A stretch of DNA of 64,000 bases from Rugamonas fusca (GCF_014042365.1 NZ_JACEZS010000010.1:151175-215174), one strand, 5' to 3'; counted from the first letter of the stretch, positions 8,946-17,952 are shown. A program made the numbers and translations. The notes: generated from the letters alone by a model not told the origin.

Positions 8946-11872
8946 GGCTCCTCGCGGTGGCTCAGCGTGATCAGGCTGCCGCGCGACGCCGAGCGCTCGC
9001 CCATGGGGTAGACCACCACGTCGTAGCGCTGGCCCGCGATCGCGATCTGGTGCACCGGCTGCTGGTCGGCGCCGGCGCCGGGGAACAGCTCCGGCAGCAC
9101 CACGCTGGCTTCGTTGCCGAGCAGGGCGCCACTGTGCTGGAACAGGCCGGCGGCGGCGCCGTTGACGAAGGCGATCATGCCGGCGTCGTCCATGCCGATC
9201 ACGGGCAGCGGCAAGTGCTGCAGCACTTCATGGGCCACGTTCAGGCTGACCTCGTCGCGGCTGATCTGGCGCTGCTTGAGCAGCAGCAGCTCCTCCATGC
9301 GGCGGTTGGCGGCGGCCAGCTCGTGGTTGGCGGTGCGCACTTCCAGCTGCAGGCGGGTGTTCTCGTCGGCGATCTCCTTGATCTGGAACGCTTGCGCGAT
9401 GTGGCCGCGCAGCAGCTCGTCCTCCCACGGCTTGGTGAGGAATTTGTAGATCGCCCCTTCGTTGACGGCGTCCGTGACGGACTGCAATTCCGTGTAGCCG
9501 GACAGCATGATGCGTATCGTGTCCGGATACAGCAGCTTGGCCTTGCGCAGGAAGTCCGCGCCCAGCATGCCGGGCATGCGCTGGTCGGACACGATCACGT
9601 CCACGGCGTGCTGGGCCAGCACGTCCAGCCCCTCCTGGCCGCTGTTGGCCGTGTAGATCTGGTAATCATCGCGGCGCAGCAAGCGCTTCAGGGCCGACAC
9701 GATGTTCTGCTCGTCGTCCACCAGCAGCAGGCTGCGCTTTTGCTTCTGGATGCGCAGCAGGTGCGGCGGCAGCGCGCGTCCTTCGGCCCGCATGGCCAGC
9801 AATTCCCCGGCCGTGACGGGCGGCGCGAAGTAGTGGCCCTGGATCAGGTCGCACATATTGCGGCGCAGGAAATCGCACTGGGCTTCCGTCTCCACGCCCT
9901 CGGCCACCACTTCGATGCCCAGGTGGTGGGCCATGGAGATGATGGTGCGGGCCAGCGCGGCGTCGTCGCTGTCGGTGACGATGTCGCGGATGAACTGGCC
10001 TTCGATCTTGACGGCGTCGAACGGGTAGCGCTTCAGGTAGCTCAGCGAAGCGTAGCCGGTGCCGAAGTCGTCCAGCGTGAGCCGCACGCCCAGCGCCTTG
10101 AGCCGGGCCAGGCTGGCCGCGCCGGCGCCGCTGTCCTGCATCAGGCACGCTTCCGTGATCTCCAGCGTCAGTGCCGGCGCCAGCACCCCGTGCTCGTTGA
10201 GGATGGCGGCCACGGTGCCGGCCAGCAGGCGGTCGCGGAACTGGCGCGGCGAGATGTTGACGGCCACCGGCAGCGGCGCCAGCTGCTGGGCGTGCCAGGC
10301 GGCCAGGTCGCGGCACGCCTGGCGCAGCACCCAGTCGCCGATGGTGTCGGCCAGGCCGGCCTGCTCGGCCACACCGATGAAATCGGCCGCCGCCAGCAAG
10401 CCCTGGGTCGGATGCTGCCAGCGCACCAGCGCTTCCACGCTGGCGATGGCGCCCGTGCGCAAGTCCACCAGCGGCTGGTATAGCAGGCGCAATTCGTCGC
10501 GCGCGATGGCCAGCCGCAGGGCTGCCTCCATGCCGATGCGGGCCATGGTGCGCTGGTTCATTTCCGGCGCGAAGAATTGGTATCGGGCGCCGCCCTGTTC
10601 GCGCGCGCGCGTCAGGGCCAGGTCGGCGTAGCGCATCAGGGTGGCGCTGTCGGCGCCGTCCTGCGGGTGCAGCGCGATGCCGATGCTGGCGCTCACGTGC
10701 ACGGGATGGCCGGCCAGCGTGAACGGCTGTGCCAGCACGACGAACATGTGCTCGCACACGGGCATCACATCGCCGGCGCCATCGACGGCGCCCAGGATGG
10801 CGAGGAATTCATGATCGCCCAGCCGGGCCAGCGTGTCGTGCTCGCCCATGCATTGCTGCAGGCGCTGGGCGGCGATGGCCAGCATTTGGTCGCCGGCCGC
10901 GTGGCCCAGGCTTTCGTTGACCAGTTCGAAGTTGTCCAGTCCCACGCACAGCAGCGCCACCGCGTGATGGTGCTGGCCGGCCCGCAGCATGGCTTGCTGC
11001 AGCCGTTGGTTGAACAGGGTGCGGTTGGGCAGGCCGGTCAGCTCGTCGTGGGTGGACTGCCAGGTGAGGCGCTCCTCTTTTTCCTTGAGCAAAGTGATGT
11101 CGTTGAGGATGCCCACGTAGTGGGTGACGACGCCATGCTCGTCGGGCACGGGTGCGATCAGCAAGTCGTTCCAGAACAGGGTGCCGTCCTTGCGGTAGTT
11201 GCGCAGCAGCACGTGGGCATCCTTGCGCTGGCCCAGCGCGTGGCGCAGCGTGGCCAGGCCTGGCTGGTCGCGGTCGCCGTTCTGCAGCAGGCGGCAATTG
11301 CGGCCCATGATGTCCATCGGCGTATAGCCCGTCATCGCGTAGAAGGCCGGGTTGGCGTACATGATGGGGTAGTCCGGCTCGGTGGCGCTGGTGATCAGCA
11401 CCCCGTTCGAGCAGGCCGCCAGCGCCCGGTTCGACAGTTGCAGCATGTCCTTGAGCTGGCGCCGCTGGCTGATGTCGGCCACCCACCATACCTGGCCGGC
11501 GGGGCCGCCTTCGGTCCCGGCCACGCTGTAGCGCGTCACATGGGTCCATAACAAGGTGTCGTCGCCGGCGCGCCAGCGCAGCTCGTTCTTCTGCGCCACG
11601 CCGGGCGTGGCCAGCAGTTCGGCCTGGCCGGCCGCCACCAGCTGGTGGTCGGCCTCGGCCAGCAAGTGGCTGTAGTGGCGGCCTTGCAGCTCAGCGGGCG
11701 GGATGGCCAGCATCTGGCACAGGCGGGCGTTGACGCGCAGCACCATGCCTTCGCGGTCCAGGTAGACGATGCCGACCGGCGCTTGCTCGACCGCCAGTTG
11801 CAGCTGCACGCCAGCGCTATCTGGCGGCGGCTGTTCCGGTGGCGTGGCGGGGGGCTGGTCGTGCAAATCCAT
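8942..11872 (-). CDS. PAS-LOV-GGDEF-EAL-REC-PAS signalling protein
   Basis: First gene of the six-gene operon; 976 residues without membrane segments. Order: PAS (about 24-137); a LOV-like PAS (about 150-262) with the flavin-cysteine motif GRNCRLLQ (C193) and NYRKDGTLFWN; GGDEF (about 272-435) whose signature is degenerate (LGDHEF, 351-356); EAL (about 445-690) with E480-A-L and DDFGTGY (601-607) intact; a receiver (about 714-830; D763, TKPW at 813-816); a coiled coil; and a weak C-terminal PAS. The likely net activity is c-di-GMP hydrolysis, possibly light-responsive and phosphorylation-tuned. The Gln normally found in the LOV GxQxD strand is L256. The start at 11872 has only a weak ribosome site. 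Confidence 0.9.
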   Translation of the reverse strand: MDLHDQPPATPPEQPPPDSAGVQLQLAVEQAPVGIVYLDREGMVLRVNARLCQMLAIPPAELQGRHYSHLLAEADHQLVAAGQAELLATPGVAQKNELRWRAGDDTLLWTHVTRYSVAGTEGGPAGQVWWVADISQRRQLKDMLQLSNRALAACSNGVLITSATEPDYPIMYANPAFYAMTGYTPMDIMGRNCRLLQNGDRDQPGLATLRHALGQRKDAHVLLRNYRKDGTLFWNDLLIAPVPDEHGVVTHYVGILNDITLLKEKEERLTWQSTHDELTGLPNRTLFNQRLQQAMLRAGQHHHAVALLCVGLDNFELVNESLGHAAGDQMLAIAAQRLQQCMGEHDTLARLGDHEFLAILGAVDGAGDVMPVCEHMFVVLAQPFTLAGHPVHVSASIGIALHPQDGADSATLMRYADLALTRAREQGGARYQFFAPEMNQRTMARIGMEAALRLAIARDELRLLYQPLVDLRTGAIASVEALVRWQHPTQGLLAAADFIGVAEQAGLADTIGDWVLRQACRDLAAWHAQQLAPLPVAVNISPRQFRDRLLAGTVAAILNEHGVLAPALTLEITEACLMQDSGAGAASLARLKALGVRLTLDDFGTGYASLSYLKRYPFDAVKIEGQFIRDIVTDSDDAALARTIISMAHHLGIEVVAEGVETEAQCDFLRRNMCDLIQGHYFAPPVTAGELLAMRAEGRALPPHLLRIQKQKRSLLLVDDEQNIVSALKRLLRRDDYQIYTANSGQEGLDVLAQHAVDVIVSDQRMPGMLGADFLRKAKLLYPDTIRIMLSGYTELQSVTDAVNEGAIYKFLTKPWEDELLRGHIAQAFQIKEIADENTRLQLEVRTANHELAAANRRMEELLLLKQRQISRDEVSLNVAHEVLQHLPLPVIGMDDAGMIAFVNGAAAGLFQHSGALLGNEASVVLPELFPGAGADQQPVHQIAIAGQRYDVVVYPMGERSASRGSLITLSHREEP

Positions 11873-12197
11873 CAGGCGTACCTATCGTCATGAAAGCTTT
11901 ATGGACAGAAACATAATAAACCGGCGCAATCGATTATAAGGCCTGGGGTGACACGGGCGGTGGGAAGTTTTTCACCCGGCGTGGCGGGGCCGCCATGTTG
12001 TTGCGGCTGGTGATAATTTGCGGTGGCGCGTGTAATTTCCCGCTTGATAGTTGCTACAATCAAAACGCCACATTCCGTCCGGCGCGCCACAGGGCGCCCG
12101 CCACCGGGCCTGGAGCAGAGCTACATCATGGCCGTGCCTTGTAGTACAGGCATGATTTGCCAGCAGGTTGCTAACGAGTGTGAAAGGGACAGTCTCT
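11873..12197. other. Divergent intergenic region
   Basis: 325 bases between the start of the minus-strand signalling operon and the small plus-strand gene at 12198. It must hold the promoter of the six-gene operon, but I see no convincing -35/-10 pair for it. On the plus strand an extended -10 is visible at 12052-12060. No open reading frame with a ribosome site, repeat or RNA gene was recognised. Confidence 0.6.
12052..12060 (+). promoter_or_regulatory. Candidate extended -10 promoter
   Basis: TGCTACAAT: a TG dinucleotide one base ahead of TACAAT, the pattern of an extended -10 element, with no good -35. It would give a leader of about 130 bases for the gene at 12198. Pattern match only. 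Confidence 0.35.
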
Positions 12198-12560
12198 ATG
12201 ACACAGGCATGGGTAGAGCTAACGCGGCCCGACGGGCGCGACGTGACGGCCCCCACCGAGGCCCAGCTGGTGGCCGCGCTGGCCGACGTCTACAGCGGCA
12301 AGACCACCGGCCCGGACGGCGCGCCCGGTACGGCCGTGCTGCGCTTTGGCTACGACGATGGCTTGATGTACGCGCTGGAAGTGGCCAAGGGCGGCGACGT
12401 GCGCTTCGAGGAGTGGTCCGACCGCGATTGCGAGATCGCGCTGGCCAGTCCGCGCCACATGACGGCCTTGCCCCAGGCGGACGCGCTGCAACTGTGGCGC
12501 TGGCTGGCCATGCGCCAGGTGGCCAAGATTCGCAGCCAGCCGTGGGTATCGGAGGATTAG
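12198..12560 (+). CDS. Small hypothetical protein
   Basis: Not recognised. 120 residues, acidic, soluble, with a mixed sequence (LRFGYDDGLMYALEV then WSDRDCEIAL) suggestive of a small alpha/beta or beta-sheet fold and a tryptophan-rich C-terminal helix. The start at 12198 is supported by AAAGGGA at 12183-12189; an in-frame ATG at 12168 lacks such a site. It is monocistronic, 100 bases ahead of phaB. No signal peptide or membrane segment. Confidence 0.65.
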   Translation: MTQAWVELTRPDGRDVTAPTEAQLVAALADVYSGKTTGPDGAPGTAVLRFGYDDGLMYALEVAKGGDVRFEEWSDRDCEIALASPRHMTALPQADALQLWRWLAMRQVAKIRSQPWVSED

Positions 12561-12660
12561 TGTGTAAATTGCATCATCCGCGACCCATTTGATCTTGCGC
12601 AATACGGCGCTTGATCGCTCTCATAAACCGATGCATTTATAACAAGATCAGGAGGGGAGC

Positions 12661-13407
12661 ATGGACAGCAAACGCGTGGCCGTGGTGACGGGGGGCATGG
12701 GGGGATTGGGCACGGCGATCTGCCACCGCCTGTACCGGGCCGGGTTCGCCGTGGCCGCCACCTATTCGCCGGGCAACAGCGGTTTCCAGACCTGGATCGA
12801 GGAGCGCAAGGATGAGGGCTTGCGTTGCCGGGCCTACCAGGTGGATGTGGCCGATTACGACGATTGCGCGCGGGCCGTGGCCCGCATCCGCGCGGAACTG
12901 GGCGCGGTCGATGTGCTGGTCAACAACGCCGGCATCACGCGCGACCAGCGCTTGAGCAAGCTTGACCTGGACGACTGGCAGGCCGTGCTGCGCACCAATC
13001 TCGACAGCGTATTCAACATGAGCAAGCAGGTGCTCGATGGCATGCTGGAACGGCGCTGGGGCCGCATCATCAACATCTCCTCCGTCAATGGCCAGAAAGG
13101 CGCGTTCGGCCAGTGCAATTACGCGGCCGCCAAGGCTGGCATGCACGGCCTGACCAAGGCGCTGGCGCTGGAAGTGGCGCGCCACGGCATCACCGTCAAC
13201 ACGGTGGCGCCCGGCTATCTGCGCACCCGCATGGTGGAAGCGGTGCCGGCCGACGTGCTGGAACAGAAGATCCTGCCGCAGATACCCATGGCCCGGCTGG
13301 GCGAACCGGACGAGGTGGCGGCGCTGGTGGCTTACCTGGCGTCGGAGGAGGCGGCGTTCATGACGGGGGCCGAGATCGCCATCAACGGCGGCCAGCACAT
13401 GCGGTGA
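12661..13407 (+). CDS. phaB: Acetoacetyl-CoA reductase PhaB (SDR family)
   Basis: Short-chain dehydrogenase that reduces acetoacetyl-CoA to (R)-3-hydroxybutyryl-CoA with NADPH, supplying monomer for polyhydroxybutyrate. Visible: cofactor loop GGMGGLG (11-17), NNAG, catalytic S141, Y154 and K158 (the PhaB spacing), and the C-terminal INGGQHM typical of PhaB. 248 residues, the usual length. A strong AGGAGG at 12650-12655 precedes the ATG. No phaC or phaA is adjacent, so this is a free-standing copy. Generic 3-oxoacyl-ACP reductases look similar, but the GGMGGLG loop and the tail favour PhaB. Confidence 0.9.
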   Translation: MDSKRVAVVTGGMGGLGTAICHRLYRAGFAVAATYSPGNSGFQTWIEERKDEGLRCRAYQVDVADYDDCARAVARIRAELGAVDVLVNNAGITRDQRLSKLDLDDWQAVLRTNLDSVFNMSKQVLDGMLERRWGRIINISSVNGQKGAFGQCNYAAAKAGMHGLTKALALEVARHGITVNTVAPGYLRTRMVEAVPADVLEQKILPQIPMARLGEPDEVAALVAYLASEEAAFMTGAEIAINGGQHMR

Positions 13408-13415
13408 GCGTTGCG

Positions 13416-13790
13416 TTAGCGGTGGGGTTTTTCCTCGCGCGTCTGGCAGGCGATGCACAGGCGCGCTTCCGGGCGCGCGTTCAGGCGCGAGTAACCGATC
13501 GGTTCGCCGCACGATGCGCACAGGCCATAGCTGCCATCGTCGAACTTGGCCAGCGCGTGGCGCACCACTTGCAGGTGGCGCGCCGTGTGTTCGGCCGTTT
13601 CATGCACCAGTTCATTGAGGGTGCGGTTGCTGGCGTTATCGGCCGGCGACGCTTCCACTTCCATCACGGCCGGGGCCAGCACGTCGGCGCCCGGATTGAA
13701 GTCGTCGGCCAGCTGGCTCAGCAGGTCCAGCCGGGCTTGTTCAAGCCGCGCATGCAAGCTCTCCCATTGTTCCTGTTCCAGACCGTTCAT
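13416..13790 (-). CDS. DksA/TraR-type zinc-finger protein
   Basis: 124 residues. An N-terminal helical hairpin is followed by a four-cysteine zinc finger C91-x2-C94-x17-C112-x2-C115 (CASCGEPIGYSRLNARPEA...CIAC), the DksA/TraR signature. DksA proteins enter the RNA polymerase secondary channel and work with ppGpp. This one is shorter than E. coli DksA (151 aa), and the acidic DxxD tip of the coiled coil is not evident, so it is a paralogue rather than the housekeeping DksA. GAGG lies five bases before the ATG in mRNA sense. It is convergent with phaB, 8 bases from its stop. Confidence 0.88.
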   Translation of the reverse strand: MNGLEQEQWESLHARLEQARLDLLSQLADDFNPGADVLAPAVMEVEASPADNASNRTLNELVHETAEHTARHLQVVRHALAKFDDGSYGLCASCGEPIGYSRLNARPEARLCIACQTREEKPHR

Positions 13791-13820
13791 GACCGCCTCA
13801 CTGGCTGATGGACAAGGGCC

Positions 13821-13843
13821 ATCCTGCGCGTGGCGCGCAGGAT
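13821..13843. other. Perfect 10-bp hairpin
   Basis: ATCCTGCGCG and its exact complement separated by TGG. It lies in the leader of the DksA-like gene and downstream of the gene at 13924-14436, both on the minus strand. No T-run follows on either strand, so it is not a classical terminator; it could be an attenuator or an mRNA-stabilising stem. Confidence 0.4.
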
Positions 13844-13923
13844 CGCGTTCGGCCCATTGTACTGCAATCGCCGCGCCGTGGTGGCGCCGTTACCGGCCCT
13901 GGTGTGCGGCGTGGCGGCTGGTG

Positions 13924-14436
13924 TCAGGCTGGCGGCGGGGCCGCCGGATCGCGCAGGTCGGCCAGGTGCTGCTTGAGCTTTTCCAGCGGCGCGGCCAGGT
14001 GTTCGGGGGCGCCGCTGGCGACGGCCGCGCCCAGTTGCAGCAGCTCGGCGGCCAGCTCGACCAGGTCGCGCAGGCGGTCCAGCGTGCGGATGCGTTCGGC
14101 TGCCTGCGCCGTCAGCGCCAGCAGTTGTTGCTGGGCGCCGGCCAGGCCGCCCATGGCCAGCACGGCCGCATCCAGGTACAGGCCGTTGGCGCGCTGGCGC
14201 AGCGCCACCTCGTTTTCGAACAGCGCCTGCGCCGCGCCCTGCGACAAGCCCTGGTCGATGGAGGCGCCACGCGCGATGGCCGTGGCGGTCGCGGCGGCGG
14301 GGGCCGGTGGCACGGCCGTGGCGCTGCGGATGGCCCGCATCAGGCGCGCGTGCAGCGCGTCGGCGCAGGCGGACAGGCGTTCGGCCAGCGCTTCGATGTC
14401 GTGCGCAGCGGGCGGCGGGGGAAGGGGAGTGGACAT
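13924..14436 (-). CDS. Hypothetical helical protein
   Basis: Not recognised. 170 residues, alanine/leucine-rich and predicted largely helical (ALAERLSACADALHARL, LRDLVELAAELLQLG), with a proline/alanine-rich low-complexity break near residues 42-50 and proline-rich ends. No signal peptide. AAGGAG lies 8 bases before the ATG in mRNA sense. It follows the lipoprotein gene at 14571-15473 by 134 bases on the same strand. Both proteins are helical, so they may act together, but no function can be given. Confidence 0.6.
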   Translation of the reverse strand: MSTPLPPPPAAHDIEALAERLSACADALHARLMRAIRSATAVPPAPAAATATAIARGASIDQGLSQGAAQALFENEVALRQRANGLYLDAAVLAMGGLAGAQQQLLALTAQAAERIRTLDRLRDLVELAAELLQLGAAVASGAPEHLAAPLEKLKQHLADLRDPAAPPPA

Positions 14437-14570
14437 GGGGCAGGCTCCTTGGGCGTGGGCGGGTTGGTTGAGAAGGTGCGGTGGCTTGGCCGGCGGGCGC
14501 CCTGCGCGGCGCTGGCGCGGGCAGGGCCGGGGGAGGGGAAGCCCGGTGTCCGGTGTGAGCGGGCGGGCCG

Positions 14571-15473
14571 TCAGGGCGCTGGCGACAGGGACGCGTCGTC
14601 GGCCGCCTGGTGCTGGCTGGCGCGCACGGCCGCGCTGGCCTGTGCCAGGCTGGCGACGGCCGTATCGTCGGCCTGCTGCAGCTGGGCCAGCAAGGTCTTG
14701 TGGCCGGCCGCGATGGCATCGAGGTTGCGCGCCGTGAGCGCCAGGCGGCGGCCGATCAGCCGGTATTCGCTGCGCAGCGCGCGCAACTGCACCTTGGCCA
14801 GCGTGGCCAGCAGGCGCTGGTCGGGCGTGTTGCGGTAGGGGATGTTCACTTCCAGCAAGCCCGTGACGAGGGCTTGCTCGTTGTCGTTGCTGCCGGCGTA
14901 GGCGCGCAGCAGGATGCGCATGGCGTCCAGCAATGCCTGCAACGGCGCGTCGCCCGCTTGCACCAGCTCGCGCACGGCCCGTTCCTGGTAGCGGCTGCCG
15001 AGGGCGTGCGCCAGCAGCCGGGTCAGCCCGGCATAGGCGTTCACGTGGCGCTCATCGAGGCCGCTGTCGGGCCAGGCCTTGATGGCGGTGCCGGCCGATT
15101 TGACCTGGTCTTCGAGGTCGTACTGGTTGTCGCCGGCCAGCGTGCCCAGGGTTTGCATGTACAGTTGCACGCTGCGGCCGATGCGCAGGAAGTCGGCGCT
15201 GGCGGCGCGCCGGGCCGCGTCCTGGGCGCGTTCGCGGGCGTCCGCTTCCGGGCTCAGGTAGGGTTGCTCGCGCGCGTAGGTGTCGCGGTAGCGCGCGGTC
15301 AGGTCGTGCCACGCGCCCAGCTTGGCCGACTCGGCCGCCAGCGCGCGGACTTGCGCCATCTGCGCCGTGCTGCTGGCGCAGCCGCCCAGCGCGGCGGCCA
15401 GCGACACGGCCAAGGACAGGGCCAACGACAGGCGGAGCAAGCCGGTGGGAAGGGGCAGGCGCGGCGGTTTCAT
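14571..15473 (-). CDS. Helical lipoprotein of unknown function
   Basis: 300 residues. A lipoprotein signal peptide runs to the lipobox LGGC (cysteine near residue 32), so the product should be lipid-anchored in the envelope. The mature part is almost wholly helical with repeated alanine/leucine/glutamine patterns; no catalytic motif was recognised. AAAGGA lies four bases before the ATG in mRNA sense. It lies upstream of the hypothetical gene at 13924-14436 on the same strand, a likely two-gene unit. The composition is like neighbouring genes, so nothing points to recent transfer. Confidence 0.65.
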   Translation of the reverse strand: MKPPRLPLPTGLLRLSLALSLAVSLAAALGGCASSTAQMAQVRALAAESAKLGAWHDLTARYRDTYAREQPYLSPEADARERAQDAARRAASADFLRIGRSVQLYMQTLGTLAGDNQYDLEDQVKSAGTAIKAWPDSGLDERHVNAYAGLTRLLAHALGSRYQERAVRELVQAGDAPLQALLDAMRILLRAYAGSNDNEQALVTGLLEVNIPYRNTPDQRLLATLAKVQLRALRSEYRLIGRRLALTARNLDAIAAGHKTLLAQLQQADDTAVASLAQASAAVRASQHQAADDASLSPAP

Positions 15474-15552
15474 ATCGTCCTTTCGCGGGGAGCGTCGGGA
15501 CTATTGTTGTGCTACAACTGCCGCTAGATATTGCGGATACGCAAGTCCAACG

Positions 15553-16332
15553 TCAGGCGGTGAGGGCGGTGCGCCAGCCCAGGCCGCTGGCCGTGTCGGC
15601 CAGCGGTACGTATTCGCAGCCTATCCAGCCCTGGTAGCCCATGGCGTCGAGTTGCTGGAACAGGAAGCGGTAATTGATTTCGCCCGTGCCCGGCTCGTGG
15701 CGGCCCGGGGTGTCGGCCAGTTGCATGTGGCCGATCAGGGGCAGGTTGGCGCGCATGGTGTTGGCCAGTTCGCCCTCCATGCGCTGCATGTGATAGATGT
15801 CGTATTGCAGGAACACGTTATCGCAGCCGCTGGCGGCGATCAGCTCGCGCGCTTGCCAGCTGTGGTTGAGGAAGTAGCCGGGCATGTCGTAGTGATTGAT
15901 CGGTTCGATCATCAAGGCGATGCCGTGCGGGCGGCACTGGGCCGATGCGTAGCGCAGGTTGTCCAGGAAGGTGTCGCGCGCGCGGGCCGGCGCCAGGCCG
16001 GGCGGGACGATGCCGGCCATGCAGTGCAGGCGCGGGGTGCCCAGTTCGGTAGCGTATTCCAGGCCCAGCGCCACGCCGGTGCGGAATTCCTCGACGCGGC
16101 GCGGATCGCAGGCCATGCCGCGGTCGCCGGCCGCCCAGTCGCCCGGCGGCAGGTTGTGCAGCACCAGCTCTAGCTGATGGCGGCGCAGGCGCTCGGCGAT
16201 CTGTTGCGCGTCATAGGCGTAGGGGAACAGGAACTCGACGCCATCGAAGCCGGCCGCGCGGGCCAGGGCGAAGCGGTCCAGGAATGGCGCTTCGGTGAAT
16301 AGCATGGACAGGTTGGCGGCGAACTTAGGCAT
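15553..16332 (-). CDS. hyi: Hydroxypyruvate isomerase
   Basis: TIM-barrel isomerase of the Hyi/xylose-isomerase-like family, interconverting hydroxypyruvate and tartronate semialdehyde in glyoxylate metabolism. The family N-terminus (FAANLSMLFTE), the GFDGVEFLFPY segment, the metal-ligand region IEPINHYDMPGYF, the QYDIYHMQRMEG strand and the C-terminal GYQGWIGCEYVP are all present. 259 residues, the normal length. GGAG lies five bases before the ATG in mRNA sense. No glyoxylate carboligase or tartronate semialdehyde reductase gene is adjacent. It is flanked on its upstream side by the rhlE gene's terminator and a palindromic repeat. Confidence 0.9.
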   Translation of the reverse strand: MPKFAANLSMLFTEAPFLDRFALARAAGFDGVEFLFPYAYDAQQIAERLRRHQLELVLHNLPPGDWAAGDRGMACDPRRVEEFRTGVALGLEYATELGTPRLHCMAGIVPPGLAPARARDTFLDNLRYASAQCRPHGIALMIEPINHYDMPGYFLNHSWQARELIAASGCDNVFLQYDIYHMQRMEGELANTMRANLPLIGHMQLADTPGRHEPGTGEINYRFLFQQLDAMGYQGWIGCEYVPLADTASGLGWRTALTA

Positions 16333-16434
16333 GAGGACTCCAGGAAGCGTGAGCCGCTATCGTAATCGAAAAGCTGGCGTGGCGGTGGCGCTGGGCGGCA
16401 CCCGCCCAGGCCGCCACGGCGCCAGGGGAAAAAG

Positions 16435-16495
16435 GGAAAATGGGGACGGACCCCGATTTTCGCATTGCGAAAATCGGGGTCCGTCCCCATTTTCC
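16435..16495. repeat. Perfect 30-bp inverted repeat with GGGGACGGACCCC core
   Basis: Two exactly complementary 30-base arms (16435-16464 and 16466-16495) around a single T. Each arm contains GGGGACGGACCCCG. It lies between hyi and rhlE. Variants of the same GGGGxC-GxCCCC theme occur at 32508-32563 and 42842-42896, so it belongs to a dispersed intergenic palindrome family. It can form a very stable hairpin on either strand. Confidence 0.85.
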
Positions 16496-16508
16496 ATGGC
16501 GCCTGGCG

Positions 16509-16536
16509 AAAAAAAAGCCACAGCATGCTGTGGCTT
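16509..16536 (-). terminator. Rho-independent terminator of rhlE
   Basis: AAGCCACAGC and its complement form a 10-bp stem, followed on the minus strand by a run of eight T. It begins 16 bases after the rhlE stop codon. Confidence 0.88.
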
Positions 16537-16551
16537 GCTGCCCCCAAGGGC

Positions 16552-17952
16552 TTAGCGGCCGCGGCCGCCGGAGCGGTGCTGCGGGGCCGAGCGCGAGGCG
16601 CCTGGACGGCCGCCACCGCCACCACCGCCACCCGCGCCGCGCGGCTTGGCGCCGCCGCCGGTCTTGACACGGATTACCTGGCCGCCACCGCCACCGCCAC
16701 CGGCGTTGCGGTTGCCACCGCCACCACCGTTACGCTGGCCGCCGTTGCGGTGGCCGGGGCCGCCGCTGCGCAGCTGGATCGGTTGCGGACGGGCGTTCGG
16801 ATCCGGCTCGAAGCCGGGAATCACGGCGCGCGGCAGGGTCTGCTTGATGAGCTTTTCGATGTCCTTGAGCATGTCGTGCTCGTCCACGCACACCAGCGAC
16901 ACGGCTTCGCCCGTGGCGCCGGCGCGGCCGGTGCGGCCGATGCGGTGCACATAGTCTTCCGGAATGTTGGGCAGGTCGTAGTTGACCACGTGCGGCAACT
17001 GGTCGATGTCGATGCCGCGCGCGGCGATGTCGGTGGCCACCAGCACTTGCAGCTTGTTGTCCTTGAACTCGGACAGCGCCTTGGTCCGGGCCGACTGGCT
17101 CTTGTTGCCGTGGATGGCCATGGCGCCGATGCCGTCATTACCGAGCTGTTCGACCAGCTTGTTGGCGCCGTGCTTGGTGCGGGTAAACACCAGCACCTGG
17201 TGCCAGTTGTTGCTCTTGATGAGGTGGGCCAGCATCGGGTGCTTCTTGTCGCGGTCGACCGGGTGGATCTTTTGCGCGATCACTTCCACGGTCGAGTTGC
17301 GGCGTGCCACTTCGATGGTGGCCGGCTTGTTCAGCAGGCCGTCGGCCAGGGCCTTGATCTCGTCGGAGAAGGTGGCCGAGAACAGCAGGTTCTGGCGCTT
17401 GGGCGGCAGCGCGGCCAGTACCTTGCGGATGTCGCGGATGAAGCCCATGTCGAGCATGCGGTCCGCTTCATCGAGGATCAGGATCTCGATTTTCGACAGG
17501 TCCACCGTGCGCTGTTCCATGTGGTCCAGCAGGCGGCCCGGGGTGGCGACCAGGATGTCGACGCCATGCTTGAGCTGCTTGATCTGGGGATTGATGCCCA
17601 CGCCGCCAAAGATCACGGTGGAGTTCAACTTGGTGTACTTGCCGTACACGCGCACGCTTTCCTCGACCTGGGCCGCCAGTTCGCGGGTCGGGGTCAGGAT
17701 CAGGGCGCGGATCGGACGTTGCGACGTGTTGCCCGTCATGGCCATGCCGTTGGCGTCGGTCGACAGGCGGTGCAGCACGGGCAGCGTGAAGCCGGCCGTC
17801 TTGCCGGTGCCGGTCTGGGCGCCGGCCAACAGGTCGCCGCCATTCAATACGGCAGGGATCGCCTGCGCCTGGATCGGGGTCGGGGTGGTGTAACCCGTTT
17901 CGGTTACTGCACGGACGATAGCGTCGGACAAACCGAGTTTGGAAAAGGACAT
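16552..17952 (-). CDS. rhlE: DEAD-box ATP-dependent RNA helicase RhlE
   Basis: RNA helicase with the full motif set: Q-motif [11 protein letters not shown], motif I AQTGTGKT, Ia PTRELAAQ, Ib TPGRL, II DEAD ([11 protein letters not shown]), III SAT, and [12 protein letters not shown]. After about residue 385 comes a basic glycine/arginine/asparagine-rich tail with long glycine runs, the RNA-binding extension typical of RhlE. The start at 17952 (MSFSKLGLS) is the family's normal N-terminus; an upstream in-frame GTG at 17985 is rejected. The upstream region is AT-rich with a weak ribosome site. RhlE proteins act in ribosome assembly and cold adaptation. Confidence 0.95.
   Translation of the reverse strand: MSFSKLGLSDAIVRAVTETGYTTPTPIQAQAIPAVLNGGDLLAGAQTGTGKTAGFTLPVLHRLSTDANGMAMTGNTSQRPIRALILTPTRELAAQVEESVRVYGKYTKLNSTVIFGGVGINPQIKQLKHGVDILVATPGRLLDHMEQRTVDLSKIEILILDEADRMLDMGFIRDIRKVLAALPPKRQNLLFSATFSDEIKALADGLLNKPATIEVARRNSTVEVIAQKIHPVDRDKKHPMLAHLIKSNNWHQVLVFTRTKHGANKLVEQLGNDGIGAMAIHGNKSQSARTKALSEFKDNKLQVLVATDIAARGIDIDQLPHVVNYDLPNIPEDYVHRIGRTGRAGATGEAVSLVCVDEHDMLKDIEKLIKQTLPRAVIPGFEPDPNARPQPIQLRSGGPGHRNGGQRNGGGGGNRNAGGGGGGGQVIRVKTGGGAKPRGAGGGGGGGGRPGASRSAPQHRSGGRGR

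Noticed and set aside
16560..16790. Glycine codon repeats as a mobile repeat
   Set aside because: They are the in-frame glycine-rich tail of RhlE, normal for the family.
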